64,000 bases of DNA from Pseudomonas hydrolytica (GCF_021495345.1 NZ_CP099397.1:2604001-2668000), one strand, 5' to 3'. Shown: positions 28,786 through 38,228, numbered from the stretch's first letter. The notes: generated by a model from the sequence alone, not told the origin. A program made the numbers and translations.

Positions 28786-29730
28786 TCAGGATCGTTGCGG
28801 CAAACCGCGCCAGTCAGCGAAGCGCCGACGCAGCCAGGCCTCGCTGCTGACCAGGGTGATGCCCGACAGCACCAGTGCCGCGCCGATGATGAAGTTCAGC
28901 GTCAGCGGCTCGTCCAGCACCAGCACGCCGAAGCTGACGCCGAACAGCGGGGTCATGAAGGAGAACACCGCCATGTTCGAAGCCAGGTAACGGCGCAGCA
29001 GCCAGAACCAGGTCAGGTAGGTGAAGAACGACACCACCACGCCCTGCAGCAGGATGCTGCCGATGGCGATCGGGCTCCAGCGCAACTGGCCAAGATCGAC
29101 CACCGCCAGCGCATAAGCGAGCAGCAACGCGAAGGCCACCGCCAACTGATAGAACAGCGTCAGCCCAGGCGGCGCCTCGGACAGTCGAGAAGCGCGCACC
29201 ACCACCGTGGTAGCGCCCCAGGCCATGCCGGCGCACAGCCCCAGCACATCACCAAGCAGCATACCGGCATCGATCTGGGCCCAGTTGCCGCCCACACCGA
29301 AGGCCATCACCACACCGCCAAAACACAGCGCGATACCCAGCCACTGCAGACGCCGCAGGCGCTCGCTGGGCAGCAACAGGTGCAGCCCAAGCGCCGAGAA
29401 GATGGGCGCGGTATAGAGAAACACCGCCATATGCGAGGCCGTGGTATGGCGCAGACCCAAGGCGATGAAGAAGAACTCCAGGGCGAACAGCACGCCTGCC
29501 AGCAGTCCGGCCAGCCAAGTCGCGCTGACCCAGTCGCGCCAACCGCGCTGCCATAACAACAGCAGCCCGACCAGCAGTGCGGCGATGCCGGAGCGCAGGG
29601 CCACCTGCAGCATGGGCGCGATGTCGTCCGCCGCCAGCTTGATGGCCACCTGCTGGCTGCCCCAGATGGCGCAGAGCAGCAGCATCAGTTGGAACAGGAA
29701 AAAATCGGCGCCCTTGCGTTCCGCGCTCAT
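28786..29730 (-). CDS. EamA/DMT-superfamily exporter
   Basis: A 314-residue inner-membrane protein with ten predicted spans in two EamA halves (first half CAIWGSQQVAIKLAADDIAPMLQVALRSG, second half AGMAWGATTVVVRASR). DMT exporters carry amino acids, nucleobases or drugs; the substrate is not visible. It heads a probable operon with the DUF3291 and glycosylase genes on the minus strand. Confidence 0.87.
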   Translation of the reverse strand: MSAERKGADFFLFQLMLLLCAIWGSQQVAIKLAADDIAPMLQVALRSGIAALLVGLLLLWQRGWRDWVSATWLAGLLAGVLFALEFFFIALGLRHTTASHMAVFLYTAPIFSALGLHLLLPSERLRRLQWLGIALCFGGVVMAFGVGGNWAQIDAGMLLGDVLGLCAGMAWGATTVVVRASRLSEAPPGLTLFYQLAVAFALLLAYALAVVDLGQLRWSPIAIGSILLQGVVVSFFTYLTWFWLLRRYLASNMAVFSFMTPLFGVSFGVLVLDEPLTLNFIIGAALVLSGITLVSSEAWLRRRFADWRGLPQRS

Positions 29731-29753
29731 TCAACAACTCCAGTCATTACTCG

Positions 29754-29978
29754 TCACTTTTTCAGCGGATCATCCCAGAATGGCCGTTCGGCCTCCTGCA
29801 TCACATCGGCGCGGGACAAGCCCAGGTCCTTCAGCGCAGCGGCATCGAGCCGAGCCAGTTGCCGACGCTGGCGCGCCAACTGCTGCCAGCGACGCAGCAT
29901 ACGCCACATGGCTGCCAATGACGGCAGGCGCTCGAAGTGGATGGCCTGTGCCAGTGCATAACCTTTCTGACCTTTCAT
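29754..29978 (-). CDS. DUF1127 small protein
   Basis: A 74-residue basic protein. The C-terminal half carries the DUF1127 motif (RRQLARLDAAALKDLGLSRADVMQEAERPFW). In alphaproteobacteria some DUF1127 proteins bind RNA or affect phosphate and C1 metabolism; roles in Pseudomonas are unknown. The ATG at 29978 follows GAGGGCGAAAAG. A LysR regulator diverges from it with 97 bases between, a common layout for a regulator and its target. Confidence 0.83.
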   Translation of the reverse strand: MKGQKGYALAQAIHFERLPSLAAMWRMLRRWQQLARQRRQLARLDAAALKDLGLSRADVMQEAERPFWDDPLKK

Positions 29979-30075
29979 CTTTTCGCCCTCCCTGTGGGGT
30001 TGGCGTAATTGTCGGGCCGCGCTTAAGATCAATCCAACGAATGTTATTTATAGTATCCATCTCGAGGATTGATGA

Positions 30076-30930
30076 ATGGCCTACCACCCCAGCATTGATA
30101 CCGAACTGCTGCGCAGCTTCGTGGCCATCGCCGACACCGGCGGCTTCACCCGCGCCGCGGAAACGGTCAATCGCACCCAATCGGCCGTCAGCATGCAGAT
30201 GAAGCGGCTGGAGGAAGACGTGGTACAGCGACCGCTGTTCGAGCGCGACGGCCGCCAGGTGCGGCTGACGCCCGAAGGCCAGGTGCTGCTGGGTTATGCG
30301 CGGCGCATTCTCAAGCTGCACGGCGAAGTGCTCAACACCCTGCGCGAACCGCACATGGTCGGCGCCGTGCGCATCGGCACGCCGGACGACTATGTGATGC
30401 GTTTCCTGCCGGAAATACTCTCGCGCTTCGCCCAGGCCTACCCGCTGGTGCAGGTGGAGGTGCATTGCGAACCCTCCGGCCAGCTGTTGCTGCGCCAGGA
30501 TCTCGATCTGACCATCGTTACCCGCCAGCCCGGCAAGGAGATCGGCCAACTGCTGCGCCAGGAGCGCTTCGCCTGGGCCGTGGCCCAGGGCTTCTGCCCG
30601 CACGAGCAGAACCCCATGCCGCTGGCCATGTTCAACGCCGACTGCTTCTGCCGCGAATGGGCCTGCAACGCGCTGGATGCGATGAGTCGCCCCTATCGCA
30701 TCGCCTATACCAGCCCCAGCCTGTCGGCGATCTTCGCCGTGGTACGCGCCGGCCTGGCCGTCACCGCGCAGCTGCAAAGTCTGATCACCCCGGACTTGCG
30801 CATTCTCGGTGAGGCCGAAGGCCTGCCCCTGCTGCCACTGACCAGCATCGTGCTGCTGCGCAACGAAAGCAGCCAGTCCCCGGTGACCGAGTGCCTGGCC
30901 GAACATATCGTCGAAGGCTTCCGGCTATAG
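30076..30930 (+). CDS. LysR-family transcriptional regulator
   Basis: A 284-residue LysR protein. The winged helix lies at residues 8-66 (LLRSFVAIADTGGFTRAAETVNRTQSAVSMQMKRLE), followed by a periplasmic-binding-type effector domain from about 93. It diverges from the EamA/DUF1127 side and converges on the TauE gene, overlapping its end by six bases. The likely target is the divergent DUF1127 gene, judged only from layout. Confidence 0.88.
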   Translation: MAYHPSIDTELLRSFVAIADTGGFTRAAETVNRTQSAVSMQMKRLEEDVVQRPLFERDGRQVRLTPEGQVLLGYARRILKLHGEVLNTLREPHMVGAVRIGTPDDYVMRFLPEILSRFAQAYPLVQVEVHCEPSGQLLLRQDLDLTIVTRQPGKEIGQLLRQERFAWAVAQGFCPHEQNPMPLAMFNADCFCREWACNALDAMSRPYRIAYTSPSLSAIFAVVRAGLAVTAQLQSLITPDLRILGEAEGLPLLPLTSIVLLRNESSQSPVTECLAEHIVEGFRL

Positions 30931-31689
30931 GCCGCCGGATTCCAGCGCCAACAGCAGCGCGCAGAGCAGCAGGAAGCCGCAGAACAGACTGCGCAGCAGA
31001 CGCTCCGGCAGCGAGTGCGCCAGGCGTACCCCCCAGCTGATGCTGAGCAGGCCGCCAATGGCCAGCGGCACGCCCATCCACCAGTTGACGTGATGGTGCA
31101 CCGCATAGGTGAGCAAAGTCACCCCGGTGCTCGGCAGCGCCAGCGACAGTGAAAGCCCCTGCGCCACCACCTGGCTGGTGCCGAACACGCTGGTCAACAC
31201 CGGCGTCGCCACCACCGCGCCGCCCACACCGAACAGACCGCCCATGGCGCCGGACACCCCGCCCAGCACGCCGAACCAGCCCCAGTGATGGCGCAGCTCG
31301 CCGCTGGCCGGTACCTGAGCCATCAGCATGCGCAGCAGGTTGTAGGCTGCCAGCGCCAGCAGGAAGCCGACAAAGGCCCAGCGCATGGTGCGCGAGTCCA
31401 CCTCCACCGCGTACAGCGAGGCCAGCCAGGCGCAGAAGAAACTGGTGACACCCAGCAGCAGGGCATAGCGCAGGTCGATACGGTTTCTCTGGTGGTAACG
31501 CCAGATCGCCAACATCACGTTCGGCACCACCATCACCAGGGCGGTGCCCTGCGCCAGTTGCTGATCCAGCCCGAAGACAATGCCCAGTACCGGAATGGCG
31601 ATCAGCCCGCCGCCGATGCCGAACAACCCTCCCAGCGTTCCCAAACCCAGCCCCAGCAACAGATTCGGCAACAGGTCGAACAGATTCAT
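30925..31689 (-). CDS. TauE/SafE-family anion exporter
   Basis: A 254-residue membrane protein with two similar halves, each opening with the family motif (GTLGGLFGIGGGLIAIPVL and MGGLFGVGGAVVATPVL). It has about eight spans. Members export sulfite, sulfoacetate or related organosulfur anions. The ATG at 31689 has GGAGG five bases upstream. A second LysR regulator diverges 101 bases away and may control it. Confidence 0.87.
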   Translation of the reverse strand: MNLFDLLPNLLLGLGLGTLGGLFGIGGGLIAIPVLGIVFGLDQQLAQGTALVMVVPNVMLAIWRYHQRNRIDLRYALLLGVTSFFCAWLASLYAVEVDSRTMRWAFVGFLLALAAYNLLRMLMAQVPASGELRHHWGWFGVLGGVSGAMGGLFGVGGAVVATPVLTSVFGTSQVVAQGLSLSLALPSTGVTLLTYAVHHHVNWWMGVPLAIGGLLSISWGVRLAHSLPERLLRSLFCGFLLLCALLLALESGGL

Positions 31690-31790
31690 GGCACCTCCAG
31701 ACAGTGGAAGGCATGTTAAGCAGCCTCGGCTAGCGCGGAAACGCACAGCAACGCAAAATGGCTGTGCCGATTACGCACAAGCAGATCACC

Positions 31791-32753
31791 ATGAACCCCG
31801 ATGCCCTGACCGACCAGCTGGAACTCTTTCTCGACGTGCTGGAAACCGGCAGTTTCTCTGCCGCTGCCCGGCGTCACCCGCTCACGCCTTCGGCGGTGGC
31901 CCGGCGCATCGACGCGCTGGAGCGCGCCCTGGGCAGCAGCCTGTTCAGCCGCAGCACCCATGCGGTGCGCGTGACCCCGGCGGGCCTGGCATTCGCCGAA
32001 CGTGCCCGGCGCATTCTTGCCGAGTTGCACCTGGCGCGTGCCGAGGCGGTATCGCTGAGCAGCGCGCCGGAAGGGTTGATTCGCATCGACGCACCCTCGC
32101 CCTTCGGTCGCCGCCACCTGGCACCCGCGATTGCCAACTTCCTGCGCGCCAACCCCGGGCTCGACGTGCAGCTGCGCCTGATCGACAGTTTCACCGACCT
32201 GCAGGGTGAGCATCTGGGCGAGGTGGACATCGTCGTACGCATCGGCCCGCTGCCGGACAGTCGCCTGGTCGCCACCCCGCTGGCGTCGATGACCCGCATC
32301 GTCTGCGCCAGCCCGGACTACCTGCGCCGCCGCGGCATCCCGCGCAGCCCGCTGGAGCTGGAGCAACACGACGGCCTGGACTGGGACAGCCTCGCCCCAC
32401 CCTACGCCTGGCGCTTCGAGGTCGACGGCAAGCTGCAACTGTGCAAGCCCAAACGCCTGCGCCAGACCAGCAACAATGCCGAGACCCTGCTGTTCAGCGC
32501 CCTCGCCGGCCTGGGCGTCGCCCACCTGCCCACCTGGATGAGCAGCGAGCATCTGCAGCGTGGCGAGCTGATCCCGCTGTTCTGCGAGCAGGGCCTGCCG
32601 GCCGCTGAGCCGGTGAGCATCTACGCGCTGCGCCTGGAACGCGAAGCCAGCCCGCGCACACGGCTGCTGCTGAGCTTTCTCAAGCAGCGCTTCGGCTTCC
32701 CGCCGCCCTGGGACCAGGCACTACAGGCCAGCCTGGCGACACCGCAGCAGTAG
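31791..32753 (+). CDS. LysR-family transcriptional regulator
   Basis: A 320-residue LysR protein of the subgroup with a GLIRIDAPSPFGRRHLAPAI linker and a VDIVVRIGPLPDSRLVATPL effector domain. The DNA-binding helix is FSAAARRHPLTPSAVARRIDALE; the usual glutamine of the motif is replaced by proline/leucine residues (HPLTPS). An in-frame ATG at 31758 is an alternative start; neither has a strong ribosome site. It diverges from the TauE gene, its likely target. Confidence 0.87.
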   Translation: MNPDALTDQLELFLDVLETGSFSAAARRHPLTPSAVARRIDALERALGSSLFSRSTHAVRVTPAGLAFAERARRILAELHLARAEAVSLSSAPEGLIRIDAPSPFGRRHLAPAIANFLRANPGLDVQLRLIDSFTDLQGEHLGEVDIVVRIGPLPDSRLVATPLASMTRIVCASPDYLRRRGIPRSPLELEQHDGLDWDSLAPPYAWRFEVDGKLQLCKPKRLRQTSNNAETLLFSALAGLGVAHLPTWMSSEHLQRGELIPLFCEQGLPAAEPVSIYALRLEREASPRTRLLLSFLKQRFGFPPPWDQALQASLATPQQ

Positions 32754-32799
32754 GATCATGCGCCGCGCGCCCCACGCAAACCACCGCGTAACAGCCACA

Positions 32800-32827
32800 A
32801 AAAACCCGGCGCGAAGGCCGGGTTCTT
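32800..32827 (-). terminator. Intrinsic terminator of efp
   Basis: On the minus strand ACCCGGC pairs with GCCGGGT around a six-base loop and is followed by a T run. Confidence 0.9.
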
Positions 32828-32841
32828 CGTAGCGTTCAAGC

Positions 32842-33414
32842 TCAGGCCGGAGCCTGGGTGCGGCCCTTGTAGGAACCGTCACGGGTATCGATCTCGATCC
32901 AGTCGTCGATGTCAACGAACTCGGCAACCTTGATCTCGGTGCCGTTGCGCAGCTTGGCAGGCTTCATCACCTTGCCGGAAGTGTCGCCACGGGCAGCGTT
33001 CTCGGTGTAGACAACCTGACGCACGATGGTGGTCGGCAGGTCGACGGAGATCACCTTGCCTTCGAAGAACACGGCTTCGCAGACGTCGGTCATGCCTTCT
33101 TCGATGAACGGCAGAACGCTTTCCAGATCTTCGGCACGCAGCTCGTAGGAGTTGTACTCCGGATCCATGAACACGTAGTCCTCACCGCTGATGTAGGACA
33201 GGTTCACTTCCTTGCGCTCGAGAATCACCGGCTCCATCTTGTCGTCGGCTTTGTAGACGGTCTCGGTCTTGGAACCGTTGAGCAGGTTCTTCAGCTTCAT
33301 CTTGACGATGGCGCTGTTACGACCGGACTTGGTGAACTCGGCCTTCTGGATCAGCCACGGCTGGCCATCGATCAGGGCCACGCTGTTGACTCTCATTTCT
33401 TGTGCAGTTTTCAT
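32842..33414 (-). CDS. efp: Elongation factor P (Arg32 type)
   Basis: Relieves ribosome stalling at polyproline sequences. At 190 residues it has the three beta-barrel domains of EF-P. The tip of domain I reads TKSGRNSA, placing arginine at position 32, the form that is rhamnosylated rather than lysylated. The rhamnosyltransferase gene earP lies 34 bases upstream on the same strand, so both parts of this modification system are present. A clear terminator follows. Confidence 0.97.
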
Positions 33415-33448
33415 GCGGATATCCGAAATATGCGGGAGGTACAGAAAT

Positions 33449-34591
33449 CTAGGCCGCGTATGATAGCCAATTTAGGTAAAACTGTTCCAGCGCTGTGGCA
33501 AGGTCCGGCCGAGCGGCCTGCGAATCGCACCAGCGCTCGGCATGTTGCTGCAATACCGGCCACGCGTGCAGAAGCGCAGGCCAGGCCTGCTCCATCCCCT
33601 CTCCGGCATTCCATGCGCGCCACCACGCGGCATGCGCAGCGGCGACGTCCGACGGCAACTCGGCGCCATAGAGCGCCAGGAAAGCCTCCAGCTTGTCCCA
33701 GTGCGCCCCTTCCTCCTGCGGGTAGATATGCCAGAGCAGCGGCCGCCCGGCCCACTGCGCGCGGATAAAGGAATCCTCGCCGCGCACCGCATTGAGGTCG
33801 CAGCACCACAGCAGACGGTCGTAATCGTCCTGAGCAAGAAAAGGCAGCACATGAATCTGCAGATTGCCACGCCGGCGCTGATCACCCGGCGCCAGCTGCG
33901 CGTCACCGAGCCAGACCTGCAGATCGGCGAGAATCTTGCCTTGCGGCACCAGCAGCTGAGTCGCTTGCGCGCCGGCTGCCAGCGCATCGAGCCAGCCCGC
34001 CAGCCCGGCATTTTCGTAGGCGAACAGCGAGATCAAGCGCGCCCCGGCTACACGCACCACACCGAGCGATTGCAGAAACGCCTGCCGCGCCGACGCATCG
34101 GCCTGAAAGGCGCGCCGCCGCGCCAGTAGCTCGGCCTCACGCAACAAGCCCCCCGTGCCCGCCACGAACCCGGGAAAGAAGAAGAACTTCTGCAAACCGC
34201 CCGGCTGAGGTGATGGCAGGCCATGACACCCGGCAACCCAGTCTTCGGCGCTGAGGTATTCCAGGTTCAGCCACAGACGCCGCGAGCCGCGCGCCGTCAT
34301 CGCCTCTATATAGGAAGGTGGCAACTGGCAGGCGAAGGCCTCGATCACCACCTCCGCCGGCTCAACCGCCGGGAACGGCTCACGCCAGTGACGCACCTCG
34401 ACACCCGAACGCAGCTGACTCTCGGCGTCGGGATTCGCTGCAGGGCACAGGCGCACGAAGGCGCTCAGCTCATCGACCCAAAGGCGCACCGCATGCCCCT
34501 GCTCGGCCGCCAGCTGCCGAGCCAGCCGCCAGGTCACGCCAATGTCGCCGTAGTTGTCCACCACGCTGCAGAAAATGTCCCACCTGGCCAC
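33449..34591 (-). CDS. earP: EF-P arginine rhamnosyltransferase
   Basis: Adds rhamnose from TDP-rhamnose to Arg32 of EF-P. The 380-residue sequence begins with the family signature [21 protein letters not shown] and ends with the donor-binding half ([34 protein letters not shown]), a GT-B fold. The start is the GTG at 34591, with GAGGGG just upstream; a TTG at 34609 in the same frame would put that ribosome site inside the gene. It precedes efp in the same direction. Confidence 0.94.
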
Positions 34592-34634
34592 ACGGCGCCC
34601 CTCGAACAAATGATCGCCATTCTACCCGGCAGAC

Positions 34635-34660
34635 AAGAAAAAGCCCGCCAGAGGCGGGCC
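34635..34660 (-). terminator. Intrinsic terminator of the 68-residue protein gene
   Basis: On the minus strand GGCCCGCC and GGCGGGCT form a stem around a short loop, followed by TTTTTC. It separates this gene from earP. Confidence 0.85.
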
Positions 34661-34698
34661 AAGGGGAGCGCTGGAGCGAGCGCGGGGTAAAACGGTAA

Positions 34699-34905
34699 TC
34701 AGGCCAGCAGCAAGTCACCCTCGCGCCGGGCAGCGGTGCTGAGCAGCCACACCGCCTGGCAAGCCAGCGCCGCCTCACGCGAAGCGAAGGGCCCGGCCTT
34801 GGGTTGACCATCGACCATCAGCAGCCAGCACGCCATATGACCATCGGCTCTGAGCTCAGCCGGCACGGCGCTACCAACCAGGGACACCACATCGATACGG
34901 GGCAT
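34699..34905 (-). CDS. Small hypothetical protein (68 residues)
   Basis: Reads MPRIDVVSLVGSAVPAELRA at the start, with a central segment (MACWLLMVDGQPKAGPFASREAALACQAVWLLS) that could form a small alpha/beta fold. No family is recognised. The ATG at 34905 follows GGAGG with five bases between; an in-frame TTG at 34917 overlaps that ribosome site and is rejected. A terminator follows the stop, so it is a single-gene unit. Confidence 0.65.
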   Translation of the reverse strand: MPRIDVVSLVGSAVPAELRADGHMACWLLMVDGQPKAGPFASREAALACQAVWLLSTAARREGDLLLA

Positions 34906-35105
34906 AGCCACCTCCAATCCAACTCAATTTCTGTTGCGATCGACAGTAGGCCACCGGCTCGCCAGATAGAAATCAGCGTTCTCGATAGTGACCATGGTTA
35001 TTGCCAATGGACCACCGGGAGCGGCCAGGGCCAAGGTTGAGGTGAGGCTTCACGCAAGCCCACACAGGTTGCGCCGGAGATGGGCAAAAGCAAAAAGGCA
35101 GCAAA

Positions 35106-35141
35106 CAAAAAGCCCCGAGAACTTTTCAGCTCTCGGGGCTT
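35106..35141 (-). terminator. Original terminator of tRNA-Ser, now displaced
   Basis: Perfect stem aagccccgaga / tctcggggctt; on the minus strand a T run follows. It lies just beyond the leftover repeat of the tRNA 3' end, where the tRNA gene ended before an element inserted. Confidence 0.8.
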
Positions 35142-35151
35142 CATGTATTGC

Positions 35152-35186
35152 GAAAGTGGCGGTGAAGAAGAGATTCGAACTCTTGA
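35152..35186. repeat. Attachment-site direct repeat, distal copy
   Basis: 35 bases identical to 36847-36881. They hold the last 30 bases of tRNA-Ser (T arm, acceptor strand and CCA, minus strand) plus five flanking bases. Identity stops abruptly on both sides. This is the pattern left by a tyrosine-recombinase element that integrates in a tRNA gene. Confidence 0.92.
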
Positions 35187-35449
35187 GGATCACAGCCAGG
35201 CTAAAAAAGCCTTTCCTTTCAGCATATTGCGCCTTTAACCGATTAGTTTCGTACTCATTTTCTGTACTCGTCAATTATCTGCAGCGATTTTTTTCAGCAA
35301 AAATGCGAGCCCCTATCCATCGAGCCGTCACACTCGATTCCCCCCAGTACCCACCCCTCTCCGCCTGAAAAAACAGGGCACCCCCTCCCCGTTCAAACAC
35401 GATGCTCGGACTACCCCTGCGATAACGATGGTGAGCGGGCGCCAGATGA

Positions 35450-36757
35450 TCAGCAACCGGCTTCAATCGCAGCCATACGAAACGAGCAGCACCTGACCAA
35501 GCAGCTCGCTGACCAGCCCAGCGCTACCACATGAGGGAACTCCTCTCGACGGGCTCCCGTGTAAACCATGAGCAGCGGCAGCCAGTAAAGCGCCTGACCG
35601 AAATCAGAGCGTGGCGGCTGCCATTGGCCTTTGAACAAGGGGCTAGTGAAGATGGCGACCAGATCCTGGCGAGTGTAGTGCTTGTCCTCGGCAGCCCTTG
35701 TTTCAGCTCTTCGCGCTGCCTTGGCGATGCTTCTGAGCATTCCCGATGCAGAGATGGGTTCTTCGTCCATCGCGGCCAAGCGCTGCACCGCGAAGTTCAG
35801 CACAGCGGACAGGGCTCGCAGTTGCTTTTTCACCGTCGCCAACCCGGCAGTAGGCAACCCTTCCGCCTCAGCCTTGGCAATCAATTCCGGCGCAGCCAGC
35901 CCTCGAATGCCCTCTCCCTTCGTCGGCAGTTTGCTCAGAGCCATCTTGAACTCCTGGCAAAGCGCACGGGTGATCCTGGGTACATGAAGGTCACCGTATA
36001 GCTCAACGAAGCGCGTGACCGTTGCGCCGAACTCGGAGATGGTCTTATTGGTGCTGCGGGTATCGCCATCGGTCAGGCGCTTGTCATCCGCCCATTTGCG
36101 GAAGACTTCTGAAAGCCTGGGGCTGCTCAGCTTGCTCTCTGCTGCCTTCTGCTCCACCGCGAGTGGTTTCTCAGCGAACGGAAGCTCCATGGCTTCTCGC
36201 CAGTCACCTGCAAATCGCGCCAGTGCCATCCTGCAGAGGTCGCACCAGCGGCTGTAGAACGCATCCACCAGAGACCTGTAGGCGGGCTCAGAGGCATCAG
36301 GAACAGGCAAATGGTGCTGAGCCAGCACCGACTTCATGAACCCTTCTACAGCGTTCTGGCGAGCCTTGTAGCTGCTGCTATCGACAACATCACAGGCGAG
36401 CTGAACATCGGTGACGTCATCACCATCAAGAGGCTGGATCAGAAAGTCGGTGAGATCCTCAGGCTTGCCTTCCCATGACTCAAGCACAGCTTGCGCCCAC
36501 CTATCGGCGAGCTTGGGGGCATCAGAGGCTAGAACTCGTGGACGGCCAGCGAGTTGCTCTCTGGCTGCGAAGAAGATGTCCTCGCAACGGATCAGCTCCG
36601 ATGCGAAACGAGGACGGGCAGTGGCGAAGTCTCGGGTTCTGAGTGAGACCTTCCATTCGCGCTTGCCGATGATCTGACGGATGTCTTCGGGGACTTCACG
36701 GCGGAGGTAAAAAATCCCCGAACGAGGATGCTTCCACGGCTTGGTCATGACGTGCAT
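35450..36757 (-). pseudogene. Tyrosine-type site-specific integrase, C-terminally truncated
   Basis: A 435-residue remnant. The N-terminus (KHPRSGIFYLRREVPEDIRQIIGKREWKVSL) matches integrases of genomic islands. The catalytic domain begins normally, and the first active-site arginine is present in LLMVYTGARREEF at about residue 400. Directly after this the sequence becomes unrelated (a short Cys/Ser-rich tail) and stops, so the downstream H-x-x-R and nucleophilic tyrosine are missing. The protein cannot be an active recombinase. The ATG at 36757 has AAGGGTGG upstream. Codon use is less GC-rich than in neighbouring genes, as expected for acquired DNA. Confidence 0.85.
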
Positions 36758-36806
36758 CTGTACCACCCTTCTGTACCTATGGGATCAGAAAGGCGTCTAG
36801 CTGAAA

Positions 36807-36843
36807 CAAAAAGCCCCTGATTCTCTAGGAAAATCAAGGGCTT
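36807..36843 (-). terminator. Terminator after tRNA-Ser
   Basis: On the minus strand AAGCCCTTGATT pairs with AATCAGGGGCTT (one mismatch) and is followed by TTTTTG. It was brought in by the inserted element and replaces the displaced original terminator. Confidence 0.75.
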
Positions 36844-36846
36844 ATT

Positions 36847-36881
36847 GAAAGTGGCGGTGAAGAAGAGATTCGAACTCTTGA
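36847..36881. repeat. Attachment-site direct repeat, tRNA-proximal copy
   Basis: The copy that forms part of the intact tRNA-Ser gene; identical over 35 bases to 35152-35186. Confidence 0.92.
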
Positions 36882-36941
36882 TACGGTTTCCCGTATACAC
36901 ACTTTCCAGGCGTGCTCCTTCAACCACTCGGACACTTCACC
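36852..36941 (-). tRNA. tRNA-Ser (anticodon GGA)
   Basis: 90 bases with encoded CCA. The acceptor stem is GGTGAAG / CTTCACC; the anticodon stem CACGC / GTGTG encloses CTGGAAA with anticodon GGA. A long variable arm (ATACGG-GAAA-CCGTAT) marks a class II tRNA, as for serine. The T arm is AAGAG-TTCGAAT-CTCTT. It is the insertion site of the element remnant on its 3' side. Confidence 0.97.
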
Positions 36942-37034
36942 GGATCTCGACGTTTTGGCGTTTACCCCGTCGAGGCGCGCTAATTTAGTCGAATGTTTTC
37001 CCGATGGCAAATTTTTTTTAAAGGATTCATGCGC

Positions 37035-37253
37035 TTAAGAGCGAAGCGGGTTTTCGTCGTGCTCGCTGGCGGGTTGATCGTCGAAGCGCGTATGACCAAA
37101 CAGCAGGAAGCCCAGCGAGGCAAACAGGCCGGCGCCGAACAGCAGCAGGACGCCGGTGGGGCTGCGCAGCAGCTGGCTTTCGCTGAACAGGACCGCTGCC
37201 AGCAACAGACCGATCACGGCGATGACATAAAGGATGGAGTACAGGGTATTCAT
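37035..37253 (-). CDS. 72-residue two-span membrane protein
   Basis: Two hydrophobic segments (about residues 5-22 and 32-52) joined by a short polar loop ([11 protein letters not shown]), ending in an acidic tail ([15 protein letters not shown]). The ribosome site is strong (AAGGAG). No family is recognised. It lies between tRNA-Ser and the crotonase gene, divergent from the latter. Confidence 0.65.
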   Translation of the reverse strand: MNTLYSILYVIAVIGLLLAAVLFSESQLLRSPTGVLLLFGAGLFASLGFLLFGHTRFDDQPASEHDENPLRS

Positions 37254-37439
37254 GGGTAGCTCTCCTTCGGTTCGCTACACCTTATTGCCGCGCGACGTCT
37301 CTCGGCCAATTGCCATCCGGCATCGCCGCGATAGGCAAAAACACTGACCCACCAGTCAGCCACGGCGCTTTACCAGAGCGATTCCGCTGAGTACCTTCTG
37401 CCCACATTCAGCCCTGCGGCCCTAACAAGGAAAACTGCC

Positions 37440-38129
37440 ATGAGCGACCTGATCAGCTACCAACTCGAGGACGGCATCGCCACCCTCACCCTGAGCAACG
37501 GCAAGGTCAATGCCATCTCCCCTGACGTGATCGCCGCCTTCAATGCAGCGCTCGATCGTGCGGAGCAGGATCGCGCCATCGTCGTCATCACTGGCCAGCC
37601 AGGCATTCTTTCCGGCGGCTATGATCTGAAGGTGATGACCTCCGGCCCGCAGAATGCGATCAACCTGGTGGCTGCCGGTTCTACCCTGGCGCGGCGCATG
37701 CTCGCTCACCCCTACCCGATCATCGTCGCCTGCCCGGGTCATGCCGTGGCCAAGGGGGCATTCATCCTGCTGTCCGCCGATTACCGTATCGGCGTGGAAG
37801 GCCCGTTCAACATCGGCCTGAACGAAGTGCAGATCGGCATGACCATGCACCATGTCGGCATCGAGCTGGCCCGCGACCGTCTGCGCAAATCCGCCTTCCA
37901 TCGTTCGGTGATTAATGGCGAGATGTTCGACCCTGCCGGTGCAGTGGATGCCGGCTTCCTCGACAAGATCGTGCCGGCCGAGCAACTGTTGGCCACCGCT
38001 CAGGCAGTGGCGCAGCAGATGAAGAAGATCAACATGACCGCGCACAAGAACACCAAGCTGAAGGTGCGCAAGGCGCTGCTGGAAACCCTCGACGCCGCCA
38101 TCGAGATGGACAAGCAACACCTGCTGTAA
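37440..38129 (+). CDS. Crotonase/enoyl-CoA hydratase family protein
   Basis: A 229-residue member, short for the family (usually 255 or more). Oxyanion-hole segments are visible as GILSGGYDLKVM and PGHAVAKGAFILLSADYRIG. The region of the catalytic glutamates reads FNIGLNEVQIGMTM, keeping one acidic residue. Substrate unknown. No other fatty-acid degradation gene is adjacent. A strong terminator follows. Confidence 0.88.
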   Translation: MSDLISYQLEDGIATLTLSNGKVNAISPDVIAAFNAALDRAEQDRAIVVITGQPGILSGGYDLKVMTSGPQNAINLVAAGSTLARRMLAHPYPIIVACPGHAVAKGAFILLSADYRIGVEGPFNIGLNEVQIGMTMHHVGIELARDRLRKSAFHRSVINGEMFDPAGAVDAGFLDKIVPAEQLLATAQAVAQQMKKINMTAHKNTKLKVRKALLETLDAAIEMDKQHLL

Positions 38130-38150
38130 GCACGCGCTGACGCATAAATG

Positions 38151-38187
38151 AAAAGCGCCGCTTCCGTTAAGGTCGCGGCGCTTTTTT
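38151..38187 (+). terminator. Intrinsic terminator of the crotonase gene
   Basis: aaaagcgccgc pairs with gcggcgcttttt around a 13-base loop, ending in a T run. Confidence 0.9.
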
Positions 38188-38228
38188 CTTTGCGCGTCTC
38201 GGCTGTCGAATGTCGGGGCGCGCTGCGC

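Larger units (their letters stand above)
35152..36881. mobile_element. Remnant of an integrative element in tRNA-Ser
   Basis: About 1.7 kb between two 35-base copies of the tRNA-Ser 3' end. The only recognisable gene is a truncated tyrosine integrase that begins next to the intact tRNA, as is usual for islands. The 263 bases between the integrase end and the distal repeat show no gene. Most of the original element has been deleted. Confidence 0.88.

Noticed and set aside
35157..35186. Second tRNA-Ser gene
   Set aside because: Only the last 30 bases of the tRNA are present; it is the attachment-site remnant.
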